A DNA stretch of 64,000 bases from NCBI GenBank assembly GCA_964030475.1, contig CAXIPT010000004.1:2431327-2495326 (forward strand), read 5' to 3'. Shown here in pieces: positions 19,682 through 30,532 of this stretch (positions within the stretch are counted from its first letter, which is position 1; every line of letters starts with the position of its first letter). A model generated the notes under the pieces. It had not been told where the DNA came from, ran no database searches, and saw only the letters and a program-made list of their open reading frames with translations. The translations under genes were made by a program, and so were the position numbers. Source of the stretch: Tethya wilhelma. Taxonomy: Eukaryota > Porifera > Demospongiae > Tethyida > Tethyidae.

Positions 19682-20433
19682 AAGCCAAAGAAAGGACAAA
19701 CACTATGAAACAAGCATTACAGCCTGTGTTGAACTTTAAGATGACGGCCCGGCTAGCTCAACCTCAAACAGAGTGCTGGGCATATGTCATTTAAGTATAC
19801 ATATTAGGGTACGTTATGTATTCCACGTAATAATTATAGCTAACATACGTATACCACATAATATACTACATTATACAGGTAATTGGATAATCGTAGATAG
19901 CCATCGAGTGCTGCACATTTCGTGAAGGAGATTAAAATGCTCTATATGGTATTATGCATATGGCACGTTTAATTTTCATACTCACAATAACTATAGCTAT
20001 GCAAAATTTAGAAATTAATTTTTGATGTACTTTTTTGGATCATGAGCGTCACTACTACTAAACTGACCCAATTTTGTATCACAACGAACCACAACACCAC
20101 AAGGAATCTTGCAGCAACCAGATAAGCCGTTCACAAGCAATAATACTTACATGCTATCTGGCATGAAATGAAGAGTAGACAATGAACCATTAGCTATACT
20201 AAATATGGTTACAGTTGTCATCATGTAGTATCATGCATCATTAGTAATCAGGTGATCGCCAATATATCAAGTACAATAATATATAGAGTCACATGTCAAA
20301 CCTGCATAACCAGACACCGGCCTGCAGCTGACAATAAAAGCCATTGTTAAGTGATCCCATGCAGGTCTTATAATAATTACATCATTGTCACCTTAGTCAA
20401 AAGTTACTGTTGAACTTTATAGACATCATCAAA
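19682..20433. other. Intergenic spacer
   Basis: Non-coding AT-rich sequence with no repeat structure recognised by eye. The last 100 bases presumably contain the promoter of the next TRAF-like gene, but the shared block found upstream of the acidic-type genes is not obvious here. Confidence 0.3.
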
Positions 20434-21598
20434 ATGGAAGGAGTTTGTGGAAAAGATTGTAAAACTGATACAAATACAAGTGAAGGTGGTTATGAGTGTG
20501 AGTTTGTAGAGAAACCTCCCTCTGTACTTCAAACGGAGTGTCCAGTTTGTCTACAAATCCTTCGTGAGCCTCACCAAGTCACCTGCTGTGGGAAGAGCTA
20601 CTGTAAAGTCTGTATAGAGAAGATTAAGGATGACTATCAACCTTGCCCAACCTGCAAAAAACAGTACATTCAATCCTTTCCAAACAAAGGTCTTCAACAA
20701 CCTCTCTACCAATTCAAAATTCGATGTACTCATCAAAAAGAAGGTTGTGAGTGGACTGGAGAGCTAGGAGAACTAGACAACCATCTCAACTTGAAGCCTG
20801 ACTCTGGTACAGAGCTTGAAGGATGTGACTATGCTGAAATTAGTTGTCACTACAACTATGCTGGATGCCTTTTTAAAGTTGAACGCTTTCTCATGAAGAT
20901 TCACTCAAAAAATGAAATGTCACATCACCTTTCTCTGCTTGAGAAGCAGTACAAACTCAAGTCTAAAGAGCACGATAGAGCCATGGCCCAAGTATTAACA
21001 CTTCAAGGGGAGCTATCTGCTAAAGATGACTATTGGTTGAAACGAATCCAAAACCACTTTCCAATTCCACCAGTTACACTTACCATGAAACATTTTGGCT
21101 ATCACAAGGAAAATTGTAAAGAATGGTTTTCTTCTCCATTTTATACAAACCTACGAGGCTACAAGCTGTGTCTGCACGTTGATATGGGGGGGGGGGTACA
21201 CTTTTAAAAAATCAATGAAAGATCGATACTTGTCCATTGAGCTGTGTCTAATGAAAGGAGAGTTTGATGATGAGCTGGAGTGGCCTTTTCAACAAGAAGT
21301 TGAAGCAGAAGTTATTAGTCAATGTATAGCAAGATCAGATGGCAAACACTACAGTCTAAGGGTTGTGATTAATGACAAAATTGAGAACAAGGGGAAATAC
21401 TACTCAGCTAAACCAGTACCTAAATGGGCCATGAAAGTAACTGAGGGGAGTATGTCTAAGAGTTATATAAGCACAAGAACTTCAAAACAATTTATAAAAG
21501 ATTCAGAAGTTCACGGTTTTGTATACAATGATTGTATGGACTTTCGCATCACCTATGCCGGACCATATAGGGAAGAAAGAGCAACACATGGTTTATAA
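20434..21598 (+). pseudogene. TRAF-like gene with frameshift at a G11 run in MATH
   Basis: ATG 20434 (MEGVCGKDCKTD) opens a short N-terminus, a RING at residues 36-74 (CPVC, CCGKSYC, CPTC), fingers, a helical linker (HDRAMAQVLTLQGELS) and the first MATH strands (SSPFYTNLRGYKLCL). After HVDMG the frame is lost in a run of eleven G at 21186-21196. The remaining MATH (SIELCLMKGEFDDELEWPF to AGPYREERATHGL, stop at 21596-21598) is intact in another frame. A change of one or two G would restore one product of about 388 residues. A homopolymer sequencing error, a slippage allele or a real recent lesion are all possible. Confidence 0.8.
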
Positions 21599-22353
21599 TT
21601 ATAGCACACATTCACACTTTGTCCATATACTGTAGTACCTGTACCATTAATCATAGCTGTAAGGTCAGCTGATCAACCAGATTGACCAATAAGAAGATTG
21701 TAAATCTCTTAGAGTTAATGCAACCTGTAATTTTCCACCTGTCCACAGAATTAACAAAACATTATTAAAACTGTTTGTGGTGAGTACATATTTGAAACAA
21801 TAAATCAATTTAATTAATGCCAACTTTTTGTTGATAGAATTAAACCAATGTTACAGTAGGTAAATGTATTATTAAGGAACACTAAAACGAATGGGCAGAG
21901 AGAGTATTGTGCTTGGGTGAAAGAGCGCAACAATTTGATGCCTCTAGATCCTGTCCCTACTGATCTGCTGCCGTGCACTGTCATGATGCTAAGAAAGTTT
22001 GTAGCTTACACTTGACACACTATAACAAGTGAACTTCTACCAGTCTTTGTACTTGAACTATTGATTTGTGTCTAGTGTATTGACATGGAAGAAATAGAAT
22101 CTAAATTTGAACAAAGATTAATTTGATGCAACTCTGCTCTATTATTCCCAGCCATACTCCATTATCCCTGGCTGTGATTTATTTTCCAACCACAGGATGT
22201 TGTAGTCTAGTAGCATTTACTCACTATGCAGTATGGGATCTAGAGTAATGGTCCTTTGATGTGATAAGACTTCACACTACAACAATAATTAGTGTCATAC
22301 TCATTGTTTGAAAGAAAATATGTCAAGAATGTCAGGCTAGAGACACACAAGGT
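21599..22353. other. Intergenic spacer
   Basis: AT-rich, no gene or repeat recognised. It ends at the shared promoter-like block at 22354. Confidence 0.35.
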
Positions 22354-22400
22354 GCATGAATATCAGTAACAGTCACACCCATCTTTCAAAACAGAAAAGG
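22354..22400 (+). promoter_or_regulatory. Shared upstream block of acidic-type TRAF genes (copy 4)
   Basis: GCATGAATATCA at 22354, GTCACACCCA at 22372, then TTTCAAAACAGAAAAGGACA. It lies about 45 bases before ATG 22446. An upstream in-frame ATG at 22356 falls inside this conserved non-coding block, which argues against that start. Confidence 0.55.
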
Positions 22401-22445
22401 ACATACAGCAATAGCTACAATAATTATAGCCTTCATATTTATAGC

Positions 22446-23576
22446 ATGGCATCAATAGAAGTGGTACAAACAGTAGAAGATACAATGCCACAAGAAAAGG
22501 GAGCTGAAACCAGTCAAGAGCAAAAGAAAAATGAGCTAGAAAGTGCACTTACAACAGACACTCCTATGAAAGGTGGTTTCGAGTGTGAGTTTGTAGAGAA
22601 ACTTCCCTCTTTACTTCAAACAGAGTGTCCGGTTTGTCTACAAATCCTTCGTGAGCCTCACCAAGTCACTTGCTGTGGGAAGAGTTACTGTAAAGTCTGT
22701 ATAGAAAGACTCAAACAGGATAACCAGGCTTGTCCAACTTGTAAAAATGAAAAGTTTGAGGACTTCCCTAACAAAGGTCTTCAACAACCTCTTTATCAAA
22801 TGAAAATTCAATGTACTCATCAAAATGATGGTTGCAAGTGGACTGGAGAGCTAGGAAAACTGGATAACCATCTCAACTTGGAGCCAAAAGCAGCAAACTA
22901 CCATGAAGGTTGTCTATACTCTGTAATTGAGTGTCGCTACTATTTTGCAGGATGTAAAACAAAGCTACCACGCAAAGAAGCAGCACTACATCTTAGAGAA
23001 AAATCTCAGCATCACCTAGATCTTCTAGAAAACAAATGCAGTGCTATGAGTAGACACATTGAAAAAATGGAGAAAAACGTACGGCTTTGCTGTCGCACTC
23101 CCCCTGTTAAGTCCACTATGAGCAACTACTATGAAAAACACAACAGGAAAGAGTCTCCTTTTTATGACAATTGTGAGCCATCGTGGTTCTCTCTTCCATT
23201 TTATTCACACCAGTTTGGCTACAAGCTACGTCTAATAGTGAACTTAAGCAGAAATACTTCCCTATCGGTAGCAGTGGAAATGATTCAAGGAGAATTTGAT
23301 AGTGAATTGAAGTGGGGTCAAGAATTCACACCAATGGAAGTAATAGTTGAAGTTGTAAACCACACAGTTGGTGGATCAAATGTGAGTGTCTGTATAAAGA
23401 CGCGTGACCGAATGGATCGACGTACTACAAGAAACTACGACAGTAACTACTGCTTTTATACAGTACAATCTCGATATCTTATCGAACCACACGATTTGAC
23501 AATGTTTGTCAAAAATGACAAGATACATTTTCTGATTTCTAGTGTACGAAGGCTACCAGCAACAAAATTGACATAA
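22446..23576 (+). CDS. TRAF-like RING/zf-TRAF/MATH protein, acidic N-terminus
   Basis: Intact single-exon gene of 376 codons. ATG 22446 (MASIEVVQTVED) is chosen over an in-frame ATG 30 codons upstream because the paralogs all begin MAS(I/T)E and the intervening DNA matches their non-coding upstream block. RING at residues 61-99 (CPVC, CCGKSYC, CPTC), TRAF-type fingers, a short linker, and MATH of the FYSHQFGYKLRL type (MIQGEFDSELKWG, VNHTVGGSNVSVCIKT). It is the intact sister of the doubly interrupted gene at 16631 and is also close to the partial gene at the window start. Predicted cytosolic TRAF-type ligase/adaptor. Confidence 0.92.
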   Translation: MASIEVVQTVEDTMPQEKGAETSQEQKKNELESALTTDTPMKGGFECEFVEKLPSLLQTECPVCLQILREPHQVTCCGKSYCKVCIERLKQDNQACPTCKNEKFEDFPNKGLQQPLYQMKIQCTHQNDGCKWTGELGKLDNHLNLEPKAANYHEGCLYSVIECRYYFAGCKTKLPRKEAALHLREKSQHHLDLLENKCSAMSRHIEKMEKNVRLCCRTPPVKSTMSNYYEKHNRKESPFYDNCEPSWFSLPFYSHQFGYKLRLIVNLSRNTSLSVAVEMIQGEFDSELKWGQEFTPMEVIVEVVNHTVGGSNVSVCIKTRDRMDRRTTRNYDSNYCFYTVQSRYLIEPHDLTMFVKNDKIHFLISSVRRLPATKLT

Positions 23577-24072
23577 TCAAGAGGCTTGAGATCAAACCTC
23601 ATGTAGCCAGTGTGTGTAATTAATAGCAATTAACAATCAGATAATAACTAAATACATAGTATATCCTACAGTATTACTTGTCAACATTAATTATAATTTT
23701 TACCAAAAATAAGAAAATCTGGGTTAAATAATTCTTTTGTACATGCATCATTATAGTATTCTGAATAATCTTACCTATGCTACTATTTTGCTAACAACAC
23801 ATGGTGGGAGAATGGGACTCCTTTTCATACTGATTAAACTAAAACTGCAGGGACATCCAGAAGTATGTACAGGTCCTCGCAGCACCCATCCAAAATTAGG
23901 CCGATGATAAGAATGAGTTCTAAGTGACATGGATCACGAGCACACTTGACAAATCAGGATTTCATATTTAGCCAAGCCATGTTTGTTTAAACTACAACAA
24001 AATTTAAATAAGGCAAGAACTGCATGCTATCACATGATCTAGGATTCATTTGCACAACTTGAAGAAGTTAAA
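23577..24072. other. Intergenic spacer
   Basis: AT-rich DNA with no gene, repeat or shared promoter block recognised. Confidence 0.3.
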
Positions 24073-25468
24073 ATGGATGACCTGAATTTGGATTCATATC
24101 CGTACAACTCTATATATCCACAAGAACCTGAAGATCAACCTGCTCAAGCTCAACCTATATATCTACCTCAAGCTCAACTTGAAGATCTACCTGTAGATCT
24201 AACCACTCAAGCTCAACCTCAACCTGATGAACAAGGAGAGTCTGAGACAGAATCAGAGGAAGAAAATGATGATGCTGAGAAAGACATCCCATTAGGTGGT
24301 TATGAATGTGAGTTCGTAGAGAAGCCTCCCTCCATAGTTCAGACAGAGTGTCCAGTTTGTTTACAAGTTCTTTGTGAGCCTCACCAAGTCACCTGCTGTG
24401 GCAAAAGTTATTGTAAAGTCTGTATAGAGCATCTCAAAGACAATGATGAGGCTTGTCCAACATGTAAAGAAGATGAGATACAAGATTATCCCAACAAAGG
24501 TCTTAAACAATCGATCTATCAGCTCAAAGTTCGATGTACTCACAAAAAAGAAGGTTGTGAGTGGACTGGAGAGCTAGGAGAACTAGACAACCATCTCAAC
24601 TTGGAGCCTGAGGATGATACAGAGCTTGAAGGATGTGATTACGCCATTATTGAGTGTAGCTATAGTTACATCGGGTGTAATACAACACTCAAACGTCTAC
24701 AAATGAAAAGCCACTCAAAGGATAAAATGTCAGCTCACTTGTCACTGTTTGAGGAGCAATACAAGATGAAACTAGGTGAACTAAGAGAAGCTGAGATAAA
24801 TAACGCCATTCTCACTACGACAGTCTCCACACTTAATGAAACAATCAGCAACCAAAAGAAGGCACTTTCACGAGCAGCTACTGATCAAAAACGACTACAA
24901 GCATCACTAAAGCATTTCCCAGTTCCTCCTACTACAGTTGTCATGAAACATTTCGGATATCACCAAGAAAACAAAAAGGAATGGTTTTCTCCTCCTTTTT
25001 ACACTGATTACCGTGGCTACAAAATGTGCCTACGAGTGGATGTGAGGGTTCATATATACTTATGGTAAGACTAAAAAATATTGTGTAAAAGATCACTACT
25101 TGTCTGTTCAGTTGTGTCTAATGAAGGGAGAGTTTGATGATGAGCTGGAGTGGCCCTATCGACAAGAAGTTGAAGTGGAAGCTGTGAGCCAAGATGATAC
25201 TTCAGTAAACAAGAGGGTTGTGATCAATACAAAGACTGAGAAGAGTACTAGTAAGAGTGACACCTTCAGCTATATGATGGGAACTAGACTCGCAGGTGTT
25301 GAACGAGTAGTAGATGGAAATTGGTCTGAAAGTTATATCGGTAATTCAACCTCGAAAACCTTAATAAAACTTTCTGAGGTTGATAAATTTGTATCTAACG
25401 ATTGCATGAAGTATCACATCACTTATGCTGGACCAGTCAGAGCTATAGTCGGATCAAGAAAAATATAG
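24073..25468 (+). pseudogene. TRAF-like gene with frameshift in MATH and a Pro/Gln-rich N-terminus
   Basis: ATG 24073. The first 75 residues are unlike the other members: Pro/Gln-rich with imperfect repeats (AQPIYLPQAQLEDLP, then TQAQPQPDEQ) and a run of acidic residues. RING at residues 93-131 (CPVC, CCGKSYC, CPTC), fingers, a long coiled coil at about 225-275 and the first MATH strands (SPPFYTDYRGYKMCL). At about 25041-25070, just after RVDV, one extra base shifts the frame. The rest (HYLSVQLCLMKGEFDDELEW to the stop at 25466-25468) is intact in another frame. No splice pair fits the gap. Last member of the array. Confidence 0.8.
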
Positions 25469-25924
25469 TAAAGAGTTGCAATAAAAGTATGTATCCCTAG
25501 CTCCTACATAATATAACTTTGAGTTGAATGTCAATGGACTTTTTTTTCTGGAACTCTCTCTTTTAAGAAAATGACTGTACTATGTAATTGTGTACTAATT
25601 ATTGTGCATGAACAAATTTTACAAGATATACATCGTTTCATTGCTTTTATTACTGTATATGTTGTTATGTTGTGGAAATATAAAATGTGAGTCAAAGCTA
25701 ACAATAAAATTTCGAATACAGAAAACAAGAAAACATGTATGCATCCGTGGATTTAATCATACTCTCCAAGACTTAAAGTCATCCAATTGTTATAGCTAGT
25801 TATTAGTAGCTATAAAAATATTTTCAGTCTAACTTCCTCAATCAGTAGACAGACTGGTTCTTCAAGGAAGTTAAAAACTGCATGCCCTGTCCATGTAGCA
25901 ATTAGAATCACTGCTAAGACCACA
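25469..25924. other. Boundary between TRAF array and peroxidase duplication
   Basis: Non-coding AT-rich DNA. It ends in a short CA run at 25921-25932, which marks the left edge of the first peroxidase duplication unit. Confidence 0.4.
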
Positions 25925-26134
25925 CACACACATAATTATAATGCAATATCAAGTAAAGCTAGCAAGACCAGACAAGGCCAGCTGCAGGCTGAATGGACCA
26001 AGGTTTTCTAGGCTGTACAAGATGCCCATATACCAGGAAACAGGTCTCACAAACAATAACACTGTGTCTCTTCCACATCCCTTTCATCCTATTGTCTCTC
26101 TTCTGAGTAAGAAGCCAAAAAGCTATCCTCCCAT

Positions 26135-26365
26135 TTAAGTTTATCTTCCTCCATGATGGCTGGATTGGCAATGGTGATACCAAGAAATTTAGTGGTACCT
26201 TTAGAATGGTTACTAGAACTGGTACAAAGCCACACAGACACAATACCCAAATGTACAGGGCCACCACAGCAGATTAGCTGGCTCAGACAAATTAACAAGA
26301 TTGATTCAACCATAAGGACAGATGGCTATAACCAACACTTTTTTGTGTGGTTGCCTTCTTGTGAC
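26135..26365 (+). repeat. Interspersed repeat R4, copy a
   Basis: Marked by TTTATCTTCCTCCATGAT, ACCAAGAAATTTAGTGGTAC, TTAGAATGGTTACTAGAA, CAGATTAGCTGGCTCAGAC and AGGACAGATGGCTATAACCA. Further same-orientation copies lie at about 26708, 31350 and 32325. No reading frame is shared between copies, so it is a non-coding repeat. Confidence 0.65.
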
Positions 26366-26707
26366 AGGAATTAAGGTCTATTGGAATAATTATGATAATT
26401 CAAAAGCATTGAACAGCACCAATAATTATAGAAGTCACACAAGGTACAATGAGATGTATAATATTAATATGAATCACATAGCTATACAGTTGTGTGACTA
26501 TTACGACAATACATGCCATGCAGAGAATTTCAACCAAACCTATATCTAGACTCCTATATAGCTACCAAGACCAACTGTAGTTGAATGGAACCAGCTTAAA
26601 GGCTTCACATTTAAAGAAGTTCATCAGGAAAGATGTCTACAAATAATAATAATGTAGCATCCCTTTTATCCTATCCTGTCTCTTCTTAGTAAGAAGCCCA
26701 AAAAACA

Positions 26708-26960
26708 TCACCCAATTTGAGTTTATCTTCCTCCATAATTGCTGTATGGGCCATGGTAATACCAAGAAATTTAGTGGTACCTTTAGAATGGTTACTAGAA
26801 AATCAGTAAATACAATGCCACACACACACAATAGCTAAATATACTGGCTCACCACAGCAGATTAGCCGGCTCCAAGATTGCTCCAACCATAAGAACAGAT
26901 GGCTATAACCAACACATGAATACATGCACTCTCTTACATAGTTGCCTTCTTTGTGGTAGC
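26708..26960 (+). repeat. Interspersed repeat R4, copy b
   Basis: Same blocks as copy a (TTTATCTTCCTCCATAATTG, ACCAAGAAATTTAGTGGTAC, CACAGCAGATTAGCCGGCTC, GAACAGATGGCTATAACCA). It ends immediately upstream of the peroxidase 1 promoter, as copy d does for peroxidase 2. Confidence 0.65.
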
Positions 26961-27025
26961 AGGATGAACTTAACATTTAATATTTAAACTTAGAAAGGAA
27001 ATGGCTAAACCAGTGACCAGCTCTC

Positions 27026-27033
27026 TATAAATA
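27026..27033 (+). promoter_or_regulatory. TATA box of peroxidase 1
   Basis: TATAAATA lies 78 bases before ATG 27111. The surrounding CT(C/T)CCTATAAATACAGCAGT context is preserved in front of peroxidase 2. Confidence 0.55.
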
Positions 27034-27110
27034 CAGCAGTTCATTGATGCAAAAAGCCAACTGCAAAATTCGTGGAAAGAAGTTGTTTTAGGAGAAAAGG
27101 AATCACCATC

Positions 27111-30100
27111 ATGAGAGCAGCACTGCAGACCTGCTTGCTTGCTGCATGCTTGGCAGTTGCATTGGCAAGATACAAGAGCACCGATTTCACTGATGAAGGT
27201 AAAACGGATCTGCATGGCGAAAAAATTGCTGCAATACAATTGAAAATAATACTGCACGTGTCGGCAACTAATACAGCTATACTTTGAAGTTGAATAATTG
27301 TACCTGAACTATCAAGTATGTACTCTTTTCTCTTTCAGATGATTATAACTACTTGTATTGTATTATTTGTTTTGCACAATAAACTTTTTTAAAAATAATA
27401 TTACGTTCTTCCTCCACAGAGAGAATGGAAGCCACTCGGCAGGCTGTGAAAGAAGCCAAAGTATACATGGATGAGTTTGAGAGGAACAGGACGAAGAATG
27501 CACGAATACAAGCCGAGAGTGGGATGACTTCAGCTCAAGTCTTGGGTAAATTTTTTCGCCAGGCATCTCTGAAAGCAGAAAAGTTGGGAAAAGCACGTTT
27601 AATGATGGAACATGCAGTTCGCAGAGCAGAACGATTGCTACTGGAAAAGAAGCGAGTGAAAATGGCCTCGACTGCAAGCAAAGAAAAAAAGGCTGAAGTG
27701 TTGGCTCAGGAGCTCTTCCACATTCCAGGCACACTGCTCACTGAGAAGGAATATGCATACATCAGCCAAGAAGCTGGATGTGAAGAAGTCCGAAATGAAA
27801 ACATTTTCTGCAACCCTTCTTCAACTACCACCTTCCGTACTCATGATGGTACTTGCAACAACTTGCAGCGTCCAGCTGAAGGCTCTTCCCTGACACCTTT
27901 TCGGCGACTCCTTCCAGCCCACTACGAAGATGGCCTCAACCAACCGAATGGAGTCAGACAGAGCACGATGACAAATAACATATTCTATAATCCTTTTGCT
28001 CCACCCTACCCTAGTGCCCGACAGGTGAGTAATACCATTGTCACTGACCAACCTATCAATGATGGAGTGCACACCCACTTGTTGATGCAATGGGGACAGT
28101 TCATGGACCATGATCTCGATTTGGCTGTAGAATTCTCTAACATTAGGTGCCGTGGATGCGAATCCAATGATATTTGCCTACCTATTCAAGTACAACGAGA
28201 CGACCCGGATTTTGGTGTTTTTCAACGTAACGAAGGAGATTGTCTCGAATTCCATCGCACAATCCCCACTTGCCGAAAGTCGTTTGAGTTTGGGCCTCGC
28301 GAACAGATCAACGAGCTCACCCACTATATCGATGGATCAATGGTGTACGGATCGACAAAAGCACGAGCCAACTTTTTGCGTACACGCAACAATTTTGTTA
28401 ACAAAGGAATGCTCACACTAGGACAGAGAAGTGACTCGAAACCTTATCTACCTCAATTACGCACTGAACCATTGGATGATGGACTCTGTCAGATTCCTTT
28501 TGAGGACTATAAAGGTAATGAGGGTCGACCTCGTCCTGGGCTAAATGGAAAGTGCTGTCCCGATGGTCCAAGGCCACTGGAAGCTCCAAACCAATGGTGT
28601 TTTTTAGCTGGTGATAATCGTGCCAATGAGCAGGCCTCTCTGACAGTAATGCACACCCTCTGGGCCAGAGAACACAATAGGGTGGCAAGAGAACTGAATA
28701 TTATTAACCCTCATTGGGATGATGAGAGAGTCTACCAAGAAGCACGCAAGATTGTCATTGCAGAGATCCAGCGCATCCAGTATGAGGAGTACCTGCCAGC
28801 TGTATTTGGCCGGACGCTCTATGATGCAATGATAGGACCATACCCTGGCTACCAACCTCAGATAAATCCATCAATTCCCAATGCCTTTGCTACCGCAGCA
28901 TTTAGATTTGGACACAGTCAAATTCAAAATGAATTTCAAAGACTTGACTTCAACTTTCAGCCAATCGCCCAAGGACCACTCAGCCTGGTCGATTCCTTCT
29001 TCAATCCTAATGAACTCCTGAATGGAGGTGGAACTGACCCCATTGTGAGAGGTTGGCTCACTCAGCCGGCCAGATTCCTTGATGAGTTTCTTAACTCAAT
29101 TTTGACCTCTCGCTTGTTTGAACAGAACAACAGGAAAGGGCAAGGAATGGATTTGGCTTCTCTTAATATTCAGCGAAGCAGGGATCACGGTCTACCTCCT
29201 TACACAGTTTGGAGAGACTTCTGTCAGGCACAATTTAAGAACACGGTGGGCGGCTTTCAAACAATAAACTTTGCGAATGAGATAACAAGAGTCAGACTTC
29301 TTCAGACATATGGATCTCTGGATACAGTTGACCTGTTTGTAGGTGGACTTGCAGAGGCGCCTCTCCCTGGAGCTATCATTGGTCCCACTTTTGCCTGTAT
29401 TTTTGCACTCACCTTCTCAAATCTCAGAGCAGGAGATCGATTCTGGTACGAGAGGACGGATGGAGCCCAAGCCTTCACTCCAGGACAATTGGCTCAAATC
29501 AAACAGACAAGCATGAGTAGAATAATCTGTGACAATGCTGACAACATCCCAACTATTCAACGCAACCCTTTCTTCCAAGGAACCAGATGGCCATGCTCCA
29601 CAACCATTCCAAAGATGAGCTTTGATCCTTGGAATCTGTGCTACTATAAAGTCCAGTTTTTGCCACATGATGCCAATATAGAGTACTTATTTGCAAATTT
29701 ACGAGATGGATCAACAGGCTATCGTGTCTTTGAGGGCCCAAACTCTCAAAATAGAGAACAATGCATTCCATTTATATGTCCTTCAACCACTCAAAATAAT
29801 GTCATTTACACTACGCCCACTATAAATCACCCCAACTACGAAAGCTGTGCACTGACGGTAAATTTTAATCTTCCAGCTAACCTTGGTTGGACTTCAGTGA
29901 GAGTATATAGCGGAGAACTTACAACAAGTAACATACACGAATCAAGTGGTATATTCCGGACTCAATCTGCATGTCATGCTTCTCCAAATATTGCTGTACA
30001 CTATGACTGCCCTGGAAATGGACCCGGTAGAATATGGTCCAAGAATGAAAAGTTAGCTTCGACTGAAGAGCTGGAGGAGGAACTGGTCCGCATTCTTGCA

Positions 30101-30532
30101 GACAGAAATGAATCTGACAGCAACAGTAGTGGTGAAAGGAAAAGCACAGAGAGTGGTAACTACCTGAAGCGAGTCAGCCTTAATGATCCAGAGTTTTTGG
30201 AACAGATTCCAGAAGAATTTAGATTACTATTGAAAAGTAAAACAGCACCATCAGATGACGTAAGAGCAGTGTGTGAGTGTGCTTAAGCTTGTCCTTGCAT
30301 GTATTTTTTTTTTCCTATGTGCACATATAAAATTATACTTTTAGATGTTGCCAATAACTTTATAATAAATCATTATTTGTTAACACAGCAACCTTCAAGT
30401 GAACAGCCAGAAGAAAACAAGCCAATGAACGAGACAATGAAGGGTGAAGAGAGTCAGCACAAACCAGAGAGGGAGGACGATGAGCTGGTGCAGTTGCTCA
30501 AGGAAACTTTAGAAGAACTAAAAAACAATTAA
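27111..30532 (+). CDS. Secreted animal haem peroxidase 1 (peroxidasin-like catalytic domain)
   Basis: Three exons: 27111-27198, 27420-30259, 30389-30532, all with GT-AG introns and matching phases, giving 1023 residues. Signal peptide at about 1-20 (MRAALQTCLLAACLAVALA), then a charged helical N-terminal region (about 30-120) and an animal haem peroxidase domain (about 140-740). The distal site is QWGQFMDHDL, with Asp259/His260. Catalytic Arg430 and haem-linked Glu433 lie in GDNRANEQ, and the proximal His528 in FRFGHS. LNIQRSRDHG is also typical. Gln at the position of the myeloperoxidase Met makes two rather than three haem links likely. A Cys-containing C-terminal domain of unknown type and an acidic, Ser-rich tail completed by the last exon follow. 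Expected to use hydrogen peroxide outside the cell or in vesicles. No Ig, LRR or VWC domains, unlike true peroxidasin. Confidence 0.92.

Noticed and set aside
22356..22445. N-terminal extension of the TRAF-like gene at 22446
   Set aside because: The extra 30 codons overlap the upstream block conserved as non-coding DNA in three paralogs, and all paralogs start at MAS(I/T)E.
1377..24543. Long antisense frames over every RING/zinc-finger region (about 60-137 codons, similar to one another)
   Set aside because: They mirror the conserved sense sequence of the TRAF-like genes; their similarity follows from the sense conservation, and they have no independent signals.
20434..25468. Short introns to explain the MATH-loop frame breaks at 21186 and 25041
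   Set aside because: Candidate GT-AG pairs are about 27-50 bases and give the wrong phase or a stop codon; simple indels explain the data better.
25602..26549. Short hydrophobic and mixed frames before peroxidase 1
   Set aside because: They overlap R4 repeat copies and are not conserved as frames between copies.
27072..27110. Upstream GTG-initiated extension of the peroxidase 1 signal peptide
   Set aside because: ATG 27111 gives a textbook signal peptide, and the same ATG is used in the duplicate gene.
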